NCBI GenBank assembly: GCA_049366715.1
Contig: JBMNCQ010000059.1
Coordinates: forward strand, 1 to 64,000
DNA: 64,000 nt
Origin: JBMNCQ01 sp049366715
Lineage (GTDB): Bacteria; Bacillota; Peptococcia; Peptococcales; BICA1-8
Reading direction: 5' to 3'
The first letter of the stretch is position 1. Every line of letters begins with the position of its first letter. Shown here piece by piece: positions 1 to 8,505 of this stretch. A program made the translations under genes and the position numbers. The notes under the pieces are model-generated. The model did not search any database and was not told the origin of the DNA. It was given only the letters and a program-made list of their open reading frames with translations.

Positions 1-189
1 TGTCAGAATAATTAACACCCATCTGGGGTGACATTTTCACAAACTATTGACATAAAATGCCGGCTGTTCCGTCCATTGTGAATTTTGATAATAGAAAAAT
101 TTGTAGCAATTTACTGGAAGTTTACTAAAGGATGTTGCCGGGCTTTATTTAATTCTAAGGGAAAAGATGTTTGTGAGAGGAGGGGAAAA

Positions 190-1569
190 ATGAATTCTCC
201 GGCTAGGGATGATTTTAAGAAAAATATCAGCGGCAGTACCTTTAACGCTCATGATGAGCAAGGACAAATTGATTTTGAATTTGTGGTTAATAGTATTAAT
301 GAAGGGGTTTTTACAGTAAATAAGGACTTGATTATTACATCATTCAATAAGGCCGCCGAGGAAATAACAGGTTATAAAAAGGAAGAAGCCCTGGGGCAAA
401 AATGTTTTAAACTACTTAAAGGTTCCCATTGCTGTGGAGAAAGCTGCCTGATTCATAAATCATTTGTGAGTAAAGAGAAAGGTTACAACACCGATGTGGT
501 AATTGTTTCTCACAGCGGAGAGCAGATACCTGTGGAAATATCTGTTATGCCGCTTTTTGCTAAAGAGGAAAATGTAATCGGGGCTTTGGAAATCTTTTCG
601 GATCAACGGAAAATATATAATTTATATGAAGAATTGAAAGGACGCTACAGTTTTCAGAATATTATCGGCAAAAATAATAAAATGCTGGAAATTTATGAAA
701 TGGTCCAAGCAGTGGCACCTTATAAATCCAGTGTGCTGATTATCGGGGAGAGCGGTACCGGTAAAGAATTGGTAGCGAAAGCAATTCATTACCTAAGCGA
801 TAGAATGTATAAACCCTTCATCAAAGTCAATTGTGCTGCCCTTTCCCCGACCCTTCTGGAAAGTGAGCTCTTTGGCCATGAGAAAGGTGCTTTTACCAGT
901 GCCCAGTTTACCCATAAGGGGCGCTTTGAACTGGCAGATAAAGGTACCATATTTTTAGATGAAATTGGTGAAATACCCGTAAATCTGCAGGCCAAACTTC
1001 TGCGAGTCTTACAGGAAGGGGAATTTGAAAGGGTGGGGGGCAAAGAAACCATCAAAACCGATGTACGGGTTATCGCTGCGACCAATAAGAATCTGCAGGA
1101 GGAAATTAAAAAAGGGGCATTCCGTTATGATTTGTATTACCGGATTAATGTTTTTCCTATTAAATTGCCGGCCTTACGGGAAAGAAGAGATGATATCCCG
1201 CTGTTATTAACGTACTTTATCAATAAACTCAATGCTTTTTTTCAAAAATCCAAAAAAGGGGCAGCCCGGGACACGCAAGAGTTTTTACTGGATTATGAGT
1301 ATCCCGGTAATGTCAGAGAACTGGAAAATGCTCTGGAATTTGCTTTTATTAAAGGCAAAGGAGAGTTTATCCAGCTTGATGATTTACCGGCTCATATGGT
1401 TTCCGGAGGGGGGGCCGGCAATTACTGCAAATTGGATGATCTGGAAAAGTACCACATCAGGCAAGTCCTGCAACGATGTGAGGGCAACAAACAAAAGGCC
1501 GCCAAGCTTTTAGGCATAACCCGCAAAACCTTATATACTAAACTTGAGAAATATGGCTTGACAAATTAA
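190..1569 (+). CDS. PAS-domain sigma-54-dependent transcriptional activator
   Basis: Enhancer-binding activator that opens sigma-54 RNA polymerase promoters. The N-terminal third holds a PAS-like sensor (about residues 30-140, with a Cys-rich stretch around CFKLLKGSHCCGESC that might bind a metal, heme or redox signal). The central AAA+ domain has Walker A GESGTGKE, the sigma-54 contact loop GAFTSA and Walker B GTIFLDEIGE; the C-terminus is a Fis-type helix-turn-helix (NKQKAAKLLGITRKTLYTKL). The ATG at 190 is chosen because GAGAGGAGGGG lies just upstream, although the frame is open from 85. It is followed by a terminator and then a -24/-12 promoter, so it very probably controls the DsrC/Flox-Hdr operon that starts at 1735. 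The inducing signal is unknown. Confidence 0.93.
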   Translation: MNSPARDDFKKNISGSTFNAHDEQGQIDFEFVVNSINEGVFTVNKDLIITSFNKAAEEITGYKKEEALGQKCFKLLKGSHCCGESCLIHKSFVSKEKGYNTDVVIVSHSGEQIPVEISVMPLFAKEENVIGALEIFSDQRKIYNLYEELKGRYSFQNIIGKNNKMLEIYEMVQAVAPYKSSVLIIGESGTGKELVAKAIHYLSDRMYKPFIKVNCAALSPTLLESELFGHEKGAFTSAQFTHKGRFELADKGTIFLDEIGEIPVNLQAKLLRVLQEGEFERVGGKETIKTDVRVIAATNKNLQEEIKKGAFRYDLYYRINVFPIKLPALRERRDDIPLLLTYFINKLNAFFQKSKKGAARDTQEFLLDYEYPGNVRELENALEFAFIKGKGEFIQLDDLPAHMVSGGGAGNYCKLDDLEKYHIRQVLQRCEGNKQKAAKLLGITRKTLYTKLEKYGLTN

Positions 1570-1632
1570 ATGGATATTTTTTAGCCATTAGTGAGTAGAA
1601 AGTATGCACTTCGCTAATTTAAAAAAGGGAAA

Positions 1633-1684
1633 AAGGGAAGGAAAAAGCTCTTTAAATAAGCTTTTTTCTTCCCTTTTTATTTTG
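1633..1684 (+). terminator. Rho-independent terminator after the sigma-54 activator
   Basis: Arms 1633-1649 and 1659-1675+ pair over about 17 bp with one mismatch around a 9-nt A/T loop, followed by a T-run. It ends directly against the -24 element of the next promoter, which isolates the operon from read-through. Confidence 0.85.
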
Positions 1685-1700
1685 GCATCGTATTTGCAAA
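1683..1700 (+). promoter_or_regulatory. Sigma-54 (-24/-12) promoter of the DsrC-like/Flox-Hdr operon
   Basis: The sequence TTGGCATCGTATTTGCAA places GG and GC exactly 10 nt apart, as required for sigma-54 promoters (consensus TGGCAC-N5-TTGC). It lies 35 bp before the first gene and directly downstream of a gene for a sigma-54 activator. No sigma-A promoter of similar quality is visible here. Confidence 0.88.
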
Positions 1701-1734
1701 TTTAATCGTTAAACTTCCAGCGAGGGGGGCTCTT

Positions 1735-2025
1735 ATGGTAAAAATTTCGTCTGACGGATACCTGCTAAATCCCCGGGAGTGGAACGAAGAGGTGGCAGAG
1801 AGCTTGGCCTGCTATGAAAATATTAACCTTACTGAAAGACATTGGGATGTGATTTTATTTGTCCGGGATTATTATCTGGATTTTAAGGTACTGCCGACTG
1901 TTCATAAAATATGTGCTCATACGGGGCTCAATACCCTGGAAGTTTATCAGCTTTTTCCTAGAGGTCCTGTGCATGGGGCATGCCGCATAGCAGGAGCTTC
2001 CCCGGAGCTTTTTATCTTTAAATGA
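1735..2025 (+). CDS. DsrC/TusE-family protein lacking the terminal cysteine
   Basis: A 96-residue member of the DsrC/TusE sulfur-carrier family. The family signature is seen in LTERHWDVILFVRDYYLDF, LPTVHKIC and the C-terminal arm LFPRGPVHGACRIAG. In canonical DsrC the arm ends with two redox cysteines 11 residues apart that carry a trisulfide. Here the first (Cys83) is kept but the position of the last is Ile94, so a DsrC-type intramolecular disulfide cannot form; Cys26 and Cys60 are non-canonical. First gene after the sigma-54 promoter and 400 bp upstream of a DsrK-like protein, the known partner of DsrC. I infer a regulatory or single-thiol carrier role. Start ATG 1735 follows CGAGGGGGGCTCTT. 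Confidence 0.85.
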   Translation: MVKISSDGYLLNPREWNEEVAESLACYENINLTERHWDVILFVRDYYLDFKVLPTVHKICAHTGLNTLEVYQLFPRGPVHGACRIAGASPELFIFK

Positions 2026-2085
2026 CCGCAGAATATATACCGGCCGGCAGAGTCTCAAATAATAACTTGACAGGGAGGTGATTCA

Positions 2086-2418
2086 GTGCTCAAATCAACA
2101 ATTTTCAGAAGAAAATATTTAGCTATGGGCCCTTGTTGTATCAGGGAGGAAAAGATCTGGTCAAAAGTTGTGGAGGATATTTTACAAAGGGAAAATATTC
2201 AGCCCATTACTCCGGAACATTATGCTGTCATGAATTGTGTGCGGAAATTTTACCTTGAACAAGAGCGGGCGCCGTCGGTCAGAGAAATTTGCGACGATAC
2301 AGGATTTAAATTGGGGATTTTCTTTGCTCTTTTTCCTGATTGGCCCCACACCTTATTTATAACCGACAGTATCGTTAGTGTTGTTTTGGGGCTGCCCGTC
2401 TGGAATGTGGAGATTTAA
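2086..2418 (+). CDS. Divergent DsrC-like protein without the redox C-terminal arm
   Basis: A 110-residue protein whose middle (ITPEHYAVMNCVRKFYLEQ, APSVREICDDTG, FALFPDWPHTLF) aligns by eye with the DsrC/TusE fold, including the conserved helix and the LFP turn. After LFP the typical GPAKGACKIAG arm is gone and is replaced by a hydrophobic tail (SIVSVVLGLPVWNVEI). Cys17, Cys18 and others are outside the canonical positions. It starts at GTG 2086 after GGGAGGTGATTC and is followed 13 bp later by the DsrK-like gene. Two DsrC paralogues side by side, each missing one or both active cysteines, suggest structural or regulatory subunits of the Hdr complex. Family placement is by motif only. Confidence 0.68.
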   Translation: MLKSTIFRRKYLAMGPCCIREEKIWSKVVEDILQRENIQPITPEHYAVMNCVRKFYLEQERAPSVREICDDTGFKLGIFFALFPDWPHTLFITDSIVSVVLGLPVWNVEI

Positions 2419-2431
2419 GGAGGAATGGTAA

Positions 2432-3655
2432 ATGAATGAAGTTATAACAAATAGTTTAAACCCTTTATTTCGGCAGGAAATAGCTGATTGTTTTACCACT
2501 TTAGAGGATAAATTGGATTTTACCAACTGTTTAACCTGTGGCATGTGCACTGCAGGCTGTCCTTATTCCGATATTCATGAAGATATGGACCCCCGGAAAT
2601 TTATCCGTAAATGCTTATTGGGTCTGAAGGAAGAAGTACTCAAGGATCCTTTTATCTGGAATTGTACAATGTGCGGAAGGTGCACGATGCTCTGTCCGAT
2701 GAAGGTTGATATTCCAGGGATTGTGCGGACAATCCGGGGAAATTTCGGCCTTAAAGCCCCGGGTTTTTTACAGGAAGTAGTTGAAAATCAGGTTAGGACC
2801 GGTAACCAGATGGAGGTTACCCGGGAAGATTACTTAGATACTTTGGAATGGATGGAGGAAGAACTGCAGGCAGAGCTTGCTGACCCGGGCGTTAAAATAC
2901 CTGTGGATAAAGAGGGAGCAGACTTTTTATTCCTCTGGGACCCCCGGGAGATAAAGTATTACCCTTTGGATGTGCAGAGTATTGCCAAAATTATGCATGC
3001 TGCCGGGGCTAACTGGACCAGCAGCAGTGAATACTGGGATGCTACCCACTATGGTTTATTTAGCGGGGATGATGAGGCTTCCACCGTTCTTTTAGAACGG
3101 ATTGCCGCCCAAGTGCAAAAACTGCGGGTTAAATATCTGGTCGTGACTGAGTGCGGACATGCCACCAGAGCTCAGCGCTGGGGGCGTAAAGTATGGCTGC
3201 AGCCCGGTCAGGGTGATTATCCTGTTTATAACTTTGTCCAGCTGCAGGCTAAGTGGATAAAGGACGGTATTCTCAAGCTGGACCCAAGGAGAAACCCGGA
3301 TCCTGTTACCTTTCATGACCCTTGCAATATGGTACGTAAAGAAGGCATCGTTGAAGAGCCGAGATATTGTGTGCAAAAGGCTGTCCTGGATTTTAGAGAG
3401 ATGTGGCCTAACCGGGAATATAATTACTGCTGCGGCGGCGGAGGCGGGTTGCTGGCTTTAGGACCGGATATTCAGCCTGCCAGGATTGCCAAGGGGAAAT
3501 TAAAAGCGGAACAGATTAGAAATACAGGAGCTAAGATTGTCGTTACTCCTTGCCACAACTGTTATGACCAGCTTAACGACATCATTAAAAACTATCGGCT
3601 TGATGTAAAACTAAGCCATGTTCATCATCTTGTCAGTAAGGCTTTAGTCCTTTGA
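2432..3655 (+). CDS. DsrK/HdrD-like iron-sulfur heterodisulfide reductase subunit
   Basis: 407 residues. N-terminal ferredoxin-like half with two [4Fe-4S] motifs (CLTCGMCTAGCP and CTMCGRCTMLCP) as in HdrC; C-terminal CCG module of HdrB/HdrD/DsrK (HDPCN, YNYCCGGGGG, TPCHNCYDQL) that ligates the noncubane cluster where disulfides are cleaved. The first CCG repeat is degenerate (region 160-260), as in DsrK/HmeD-type proteins. Together with adjacent DsrC-like genes and the HdrA fusion it most likely forms the disulfide/thiol-reducing arm of a Flox-Hdr complex. Cytoplasmic: no signal or membrane segment. Strong ribosome site AAGGAGGAATGGTAA. Confidence 0.88.
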   Translation: MNEVITNSLNPLFRQEIADCFTTLEDKLDFTNCLTCGMCTAGCPYSDIHEDMDPRKFIRKCLLGLKEEVLKDPFIWNCTMCGRCTMLCPMKVDIPGIVRTIRGNFGLKAPGFLQEVVENQVRTGNQMEVTREDYLDTLEWMEEELQAELADPGVKIPVDKEGADFLFLWDPREIKYYPLDVQSIAKIMHAAGANWTSSSEYWDATHYGLFSGDDEASTVLLERIAAQVQKLRVKYLVVTECGHATRAQRWGRKVWLQPGQGDYPVYNFVQLQAKWIKDGILKLDPRRNPDPVTFHDPCNMVRKEGIVEEPRYCVQKAVLDFREMWPNREYNYCCGGGGGLLALGPDIQPARIAKGKLKAEQIRNTGAKIVVTPCHNCYDQLNDIIKNYRLDVKLSHVHHLVSKALVL

Positions 3656-3685
3656 AAAATATCTTGAAAGGAGTTGAACTTTAGT

Positions 3686-6600
3686 ATGACTTCGATTAAC
3701 AATCCAATCGGGGCAGTAATGGTGGTCGGCGGAGGGATTGCAGGAATTCAGTCCTCTCTGGATCTGGCGGAAATGGGTTATAAAGTGTACCTGGTAGAAA
3801 AGTCCCCGGCCATCGGGGGGACCATGCCGGCTCTGGATAAAACGTTCCCGACCAATGACTGCTCAATGTGTATCCTTTCGCCTAAACTCGTGGAGTGCGG
3901 AAGACATTTAAATATTCAAATTTTAACCAATAGTGAAATCTACAAAGTAGCGGGAGAAGAGGGCAATTTTACCGTTTCAGTTAAGAGTAAGCCCAGATTT
4001 ATTGATCTGGATAAATGCACAGGATGCGGTGAATGTGCCGAAGTGTGTCCGGTGGAGATCAGAAATGATTTTGATAAAGGGCTAAGCAGCTCGAAAGCAA
4101 TCTATCAACAATATGCCCAGGCTTATCCCAATGCTTATGCCATCAAGAAGGAAGGGACGGCACCTTGTAAAGCGAACTGTCCCGCAGGAGTGAATGCCCA
4201 GGGCTATGTTGCTCTTACGAAAGAAGGTAAATTTAAAGAAGCGGCGGGGATTATCTATCAGGATTTACTGCTGCCCGGTACTTTAGGAAGAATCTGTCCC
4301 CATCCCTGTGAAGCAGAATGCAGCCGGGCCCAAGGAGAAGGAGCTGTTTCAATCGCAGCGATTAAAAGGTTTTTGGCCGACAGGGAGGAAAGACCTCCTT
4401 TGGGTATTAAGGAATTTAAAGGGGAGAAGATTGCTGTTATCGGTTCCGGGCCGGCCGGCTTAACCTGTGCCTATGAACTGCTTAAGGCAGGTTACCGGTC
4501 CGTAATTTATGAAGCTTTACCGGTGGCCGGCGGTATGCTGGCCGTTGGTATTCCCGATTATCGTTTACCCCGGGCGGTACTGGACGGAGAAATTAAATTT
4601 TTGACGGATAACGGGGTTGAAATCAGGCTGAACACCAGGTTTGGTCAAGATATAACTTTGGAAAGTTTAAAAGAAGACGGTTATCAGGCCGTATTTATTG
4701 CTACCGGGGCTCATAATGACCGGAAGCTTGCTGTCCCCGGAGAGGATTTACCCGGGGTATATTCCGGTGTTGAATTTTTACGGAAGGTAAACCTTGGTGA
4801 AAAAATTCAGTTAGGTGCGGAGGTAGCCGTGATTGGCGGCGGTGATGTCGCTATGGATGCTGCCCGCTGTGCCCTGCGTTTAGGTGCGGAAAATGTTACG
4901 GTTTACTATCGCAGGTCTCTTCTGGAAATGCCGGCCAGAGCCGAAGAAGTTGCGGCGGCGGAGGCAGAGGGAATCATGATAAAAACCCTTGTAACTCCTG
5001 GGAAGATAAGGCCGGAGAAGGGAAAGGGCCTTATTATGGAGTGTGTAGAGATGGACCTGGGGGAACCGGATAGTTCCGGACGGAGAAGACCAATTGTAAA
5101 ACCAAATTCGGAATTTAGCGTATACGCCGATCATATTATTACCGCTATCGGACAGAAGCCTTCCAGCGAATGTTGCGCGGCGGGGATTGAACTTACCAGT
5201 GGGGGCCGTATTCATTGTGATGAGATCACACTGGCTACCTCACTGCCGGGAGTTTTTGCCGGGGGAGAAGTCAGAACAGGACCGGGCATAGCTGTTGCGG
5301 CAGTCCGGGAAGGCAAAGAAGGTGCCCAATCCATCAGCAGGTATTTATCCGGTCAGGATCTGCAGGAAAACAGGAAAAAAAATGATCAGATTAGTGAAAA
5401 ACCGCCAATTGATAAAAGCTTAAAGCCGATTCCCCGGACTGCACTACGGGAATTGCCGGTGCCGGAAAGGATAAGGGATTTTCGCGAAGTGGCTTTGAGT
5501 TTGACGGAGGCAGAGGTGAAAAGGGAAGCCGGACGTTGTTTGAACTGCGGGCCCTGTGCCGAATGTATGCAGTGTGTAGATGCCTGCCAGGCTCACTGTA
5601 TCGACCATTTTCAAAAGGGCAAAAATGTCGAGGTACAAGTTGGGGCAATTTTGTTAGCTGCAGGATTCAGCGAGTTTCCGGCGGAAAGGCTGGTGGAGTA
5701 TGGCTATGGAAAATATCCTAATGTGGTAACGAGCAGTCAGTTTGAGCGGGTTTTAAGTGCCTCCGGTCCCTTTAGCGGTCATTTAGTCCGTCCCTCCGAC
5801 AGCAGAGAACCAAGGAGGATAGCCTGGATTCAGTGCGCCGGCTCCAGGAATGTCCGGGCGGATAAGGGGTATTGCTCTAATGTTTGCTGCATGTATGCAA
5901 TTAAAGAAGCTGTAATTGCGAAAGAGCATGCCGCCTATCCTTTAGAAACCACCATTTTTTATATGGATATGCGCAGTCAAGGCAAGGATTTTGAAAAGTA
6001 TTATGAAAGAGCACAAGGGCAAGGGGTTAATTTTGTCCGCTCCCGCATTTATAATCTCACCGAAAAAGACGACGGTAATTTATTAATCCGCTATGCTTTG
6101 GATGACGGAGCATTAAAAACAGAGGAGTTTGATCTGGTTGTCCTCTCCGTCGGTTTATGCCCTCCTCAAGGCAGTAAGGAAATCATAGACTGTCTGAATA
6201 TTGCAGAGAATAAATTCGGTTTTGTGCAAACGAATCCCCACCTGCCGGTTCAGACCAATCAAAAAGGGATTTTAGCCGCCGGTGCCCTGAGCGGACCTAA
6301 GGATATCCCGGAAACGGTGACGCAAGCCAGTGCGGCGGCAGTTGAAGCGGTAAAAAATCTGGTTAAGGTTAAAAACAGCTTAATCGAACATAAGGAATAT
6401 CCGGCCGAAGTAGATGTTTACGGGCAGAAACCCCGTATAGGCGTTTTTGTTTGTCACTGCGGTATTAATATTTCCGGGATCGTAAACATTCCGGAGGTTG
6501 TCGAATATGTCCGTTCGTTAGAAAATGTGATGTATGTTGAGGACAATATGTATACCTGCTCCCAGGATACGCAGCTGCGCATGAAAGAATTGATTCAAAA

Positions 6601-8092
6601 ACACCGGCTGAACAGGGTAGTGGTTGCCTCCTGCAGTCCCAGAACCCATGAACCGCTATTCAGGGAAACCTTAAAGGAGGCCGGACTGAATCCTTATCTC
6701 TTTGAGATGGCCAACATCCGGGATCAGTGCTCCTGGGTCCATATGCATGAGCCGCAGGAAGCAACTTTTAAAGCCAAAGATTTAGTGGCGATGGCGGTAG
6801 CAAAAGCAAAAAGGCTGGAGCCTATTGAGACCGGTTATGTCTCAGTAACGGCCCAAGCCCTGGTAATCGGGGGTGGGATAAGCGGAATGAATGCTGCTCT
6901 GAGTATGGCCCGCCAAGGCTATCCGGTCTACTTAGTGGAAAAAGAAAAGCAACTGGGCGGGTTAGCCCGGAAAATTGCTTTTACCCATGAAGGCGAACCT
7001 GTGCAGGCTTACTTAGCCGGTTTACAAGCAGAAGTAAACGGCAGCTCTTTAATTACCGTTCTTTTAAATGAGGAAATAGCTGATATCACCGGTTTTATCG
7101 GAAATTTCGAAACGGCCTTAGCCAGCGGCAAAAAACTTAAGCACGGAGTGGTGGTCGTTGCTACGGGCGCCCGGGAGTATAAGCCCCGGGAATACCTTTA
7201 TGGACAAAATGCAGGGGTTAAGACATATCTGGAATTGGAAGAAATGCACTTGCAGAATCCGGAGGCTTTTAACAATTTGCAAAATATTGTTCTGATTAAT
7301 TGTGTCGGTTCCCGCAATGAGGAACATCCTTATTGCAGTAAGGTTTGTTGCAATCAATCGGTGCAGTTGGCGTTAAAAGCTAAGGAGAAAAATCCCCGGC
7401 AAAATGTTTTTGTCCTTTACCGGGATTTGCGTAGTTATGGCTTCGCAGAAGATTATTACCTGCAAGCCCGCCGCAAAGGTGTTATCTTTGTCCGTTATGA
7501 GGCCGGGGAGGCCCCGCAAGTTTATGAAACGGAGCAGGGATTAAAGGTCAGGGTGAAAGACCACATTTTAAAGGAGGATATGCTGATTTCTGCTGATTTA
7601 GTAGGCCTGGCGGCAGCTACGCTTCCCAATCCCCGCAATGAGGAACTGGCTAAAAATTTGAAGGTACCGTTAAATGAAGACGGCTTCTTTTTAGAGGCCC
7701 ATATGAAACTGCGTCCTGTTGATTTCAGCACCGACGGTGTTTTTGTCTGCGGTTTAGCCCATGGCCCGAAGCCGCTGGCTGAGGCCGTAGTACAAGGTAT
7801 GGCGGCAGCGGGCAGGGCCTGCACCATTCTGAATAAAGAAAAAATTGTGGCCGGGGGGCAAACTGCTCAGGTGAATAAGAGTATCTGCAGCGGATGCGGT
7901 ACCTGTGCCAGTGTTTGTCCCGCTCAAGCCATCGAAATTGACAGCGGGGAAAGAACCGCTCAAGTTAACAGTGCGTTATGCAAGGGGTGCGGGGCGTGTG
8001 CTGCGTCTTGCAGGGCTCATGCTATTGACGTCAGAGGTTTTCGGAGTTCCCAAATTGTTGCTATGCTCGAAGCGATAGGAAAGGTAGGGTGA
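3686..8092 (+). CDS. Giant HdrA-GltD-HdrA fusion, flavin-based electron-bifurcation core
   Basis: 1468 residues, roughly twice a normal HdrA. In order: HdrA FAD-binding start (VVGGGIAG about 14-21, NDCSMC at 57-62), one [4Fe-4S] motif (CTGCGECAEVCP about 111-122), an inserted complete GltD/NfnB-type NAD(P)H oxidoreductase (about 150-560: Cys-rich CKANCP...CPHPCEAEC, VIGSGPAG, VIGGGDVAMD, PGVFAGG), a Cys-rich ferredoxin (about 618-638), the rest of HdrA module 1 (QCAGSRN, CSNVCCMYA), a second HdrA module from about residue 900 (VCHCGINISG, SCSPRTHEP, VIGGGISGMN) and a C-terminal 2x[4Fe-4S] ferredoxin (CSGCGTCASVCP, CKGCGACAASC). It should link NAD(P)H, ferredoxin and the Hdr site. ATG 3686 is preferred over TTG 3674 because TTG abuts the ribosome site. 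Confidence 0.92.
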   Translation: MTSINNPIGAVMVVGGGIAGIQSSLDLAEMGYKVYLVEKSPAIGGTMPALDKTFPTNDCSMCILSPKLVECGRHLNIQILTNSEIYKVAGEEGNFTVSVKSKPRFIDLDKCTGCGECAEVCPVEIRNDFDKGLSSSKAIYQQYAQAYPNAYAIKKEGTAPCKANCPAGVNAQGYVALTKEGKFKEAAGIIYQDLLLPGTLGRICPHPCEAECSRAQGEGAVSIAAIKRFLADREERPPLGIKEFKGEKIAVIGSGPAGLTCAYELLKAGYRSVIYEALPVAGGMLAVGIPDYRLPRAVLDGEIKFLTDNGVEIRLNTRFGQDITLESLKEDGYQAVFIATGAHNDRKLAVPGEDLPGVYSGVEFLRKVNLGEKIQLGAEVAVIGGGDVAMDAARCALRLGAENVTVYYRRSLLEMPARAEEVAAAEAEGIMIKTLVTPGKIRPEKGKGLIMECVEMDLGEPDSSGRRRPIVKPNSEFSVYADHIITAIGQKPSSECCAAGIELTSGGRIHCDEITLATSLPGVFAGGEVRTGPGIAVAAVREGKEGAQSISRYLSGQDLQENRKKNDQISEKPPIDKSLKPIPRTALRELPVPERIRDFREVALSLTEAEVKREAGRCLNCGPCAECMQCVDACQAHCIDHFQKGKNVEVQVGAILLAAGFSEFPAERLVEYGYGKYPNVVTSSQFERVLSASGPFSGHLVRPSDSREPRRIAWIQCAGSRNVRADKGYCSNVCCMYAIKEAVIAKEHAAYPLETTIFYMDMRSQGKDFEKYYERAQGQGVNFVRSRIYNLTEKDDGNLLIRYALDDGALKTEEFDLVVLSVGLCPPQGSKEIIDCLNIAENKFGFVQTNPHLPVQTNQKGILAAGALSGPKDIPETVTQASAAAVEAVKNLVKVKNSLIEHKEYPAEVDVYGQKPRIGVFVCHCGINISGIVNIPEVVEYVRSLENVMYVEDNMYTCSQDTQLRMKELIQKHRLNRVVVASCSPRTHEPLFRETLKEAGLNPYLFEMANIRDQCSWVHMHEPQEATFKAKDLVAMAVAKAKRLEPIETGYVSVTAQALVIGGGISGMNAALSMARQGYPVYLVEKEKQLGGLARKIAFTHEGEPVQAYLAGLQAEVNGSSLITVLLNEEIADITGFIGNFETALASGKKLKHGVVVVATGAREYKPREYLYGQNAGVKTYLELEEMHLQNPEAFNNLQNIVLINCVGSRNEEHPYCSKVCCNQSVQLALKAKEKNPRQNVFVLYRDLRSYGFAEDYYLQARRKGVIFVRYEAGEAPQVYETEQGLKVRVKDHILKEDMLISADLVGLAAATLPNPRNEELAKNLKVPLNEDGFFLEAHMKLRPVDFSTDGVFVCGLAHGPKPLAEAVVQGMAAAGRACTILNKEKIVAGGQTAQVNKSICSGCGTCASVCPAQAIEIDSGERTAQVNSALCKGCGACAASCRAHAIDVRGFRSSQIVAMLEAIGKVG

Positions 8093-8097
8093 ATAAA

Positions 8098-8505
8098 GTG
8101 GAAAGAAAAATCGTTGCTTTTTTATGTAACTGGTGCAGTTATGCCGGGGCCGACCTGGCGGGGGTAAGCCGTTTTCAATATCCCCCCGGCGTCAGAATAA
8201 TCAGAGTGCCCTGTTCCGGCAGAATTGATCCGCTTTTTATCTTGACAGCTTTAAAGAATGCCGAGGGCGTATTGGTTTCGGGATGCCACCCCGGTGACTG
8301 TCATTACACCTCCGGTAATTTGGTGGCCCGCAGGAAATTTGCTTTAGTGAAAAGCCTCCTTAATTTTGTCGGTATTGAAGACGGCCGGGTGCAGTTTGAC
8401 TGGATCTCGGCGGCAGAAGGAAACAGATTCGCCCAAACGGCCAGCAAAATATCCGCCGATGTCGGCGGCTTACCCCGTTGGGACAGATGGGGGGAAGCAG
8501 AATGA
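8098..8505 (+). CDS. mvhD: MvhD/FloxD-type [2Fe-2S] electron-transfer subunit
   Basis: About 135 residues. MvhD family signature: FLCNWCSYAGAD near the N-terminus, RVPCSGRID, VSGCHPGDCHY. In methanogens MvhD carries electrons from hydrogenase to HdrA; in Flox-Hdr operons the homologue (FloxD) connects the NADH module to HdrA, which fits the flanking genes. GTG 8098 is preferred to GTG 8089 because GGTAGGGTGA then sits 5-6 nt upstream; 8089 would have no spacing. Translation is coupled to the HdrA fusion (stop at 8090-8092) and overlaps the next start by 4 nt. Confidence 0.9.
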   Translation: MERKIVAFLCNWCSYAGADLAGVSRFQYPPGVRIIRVPCSGRIDPLFILTALKNAEGVLVSGCHPGDCHYTSGNLVARRKFALVKSLLNFVGIEDGRVQFDWISAAEGNRFAQTASKISADVGGLPRWDRWGEAE

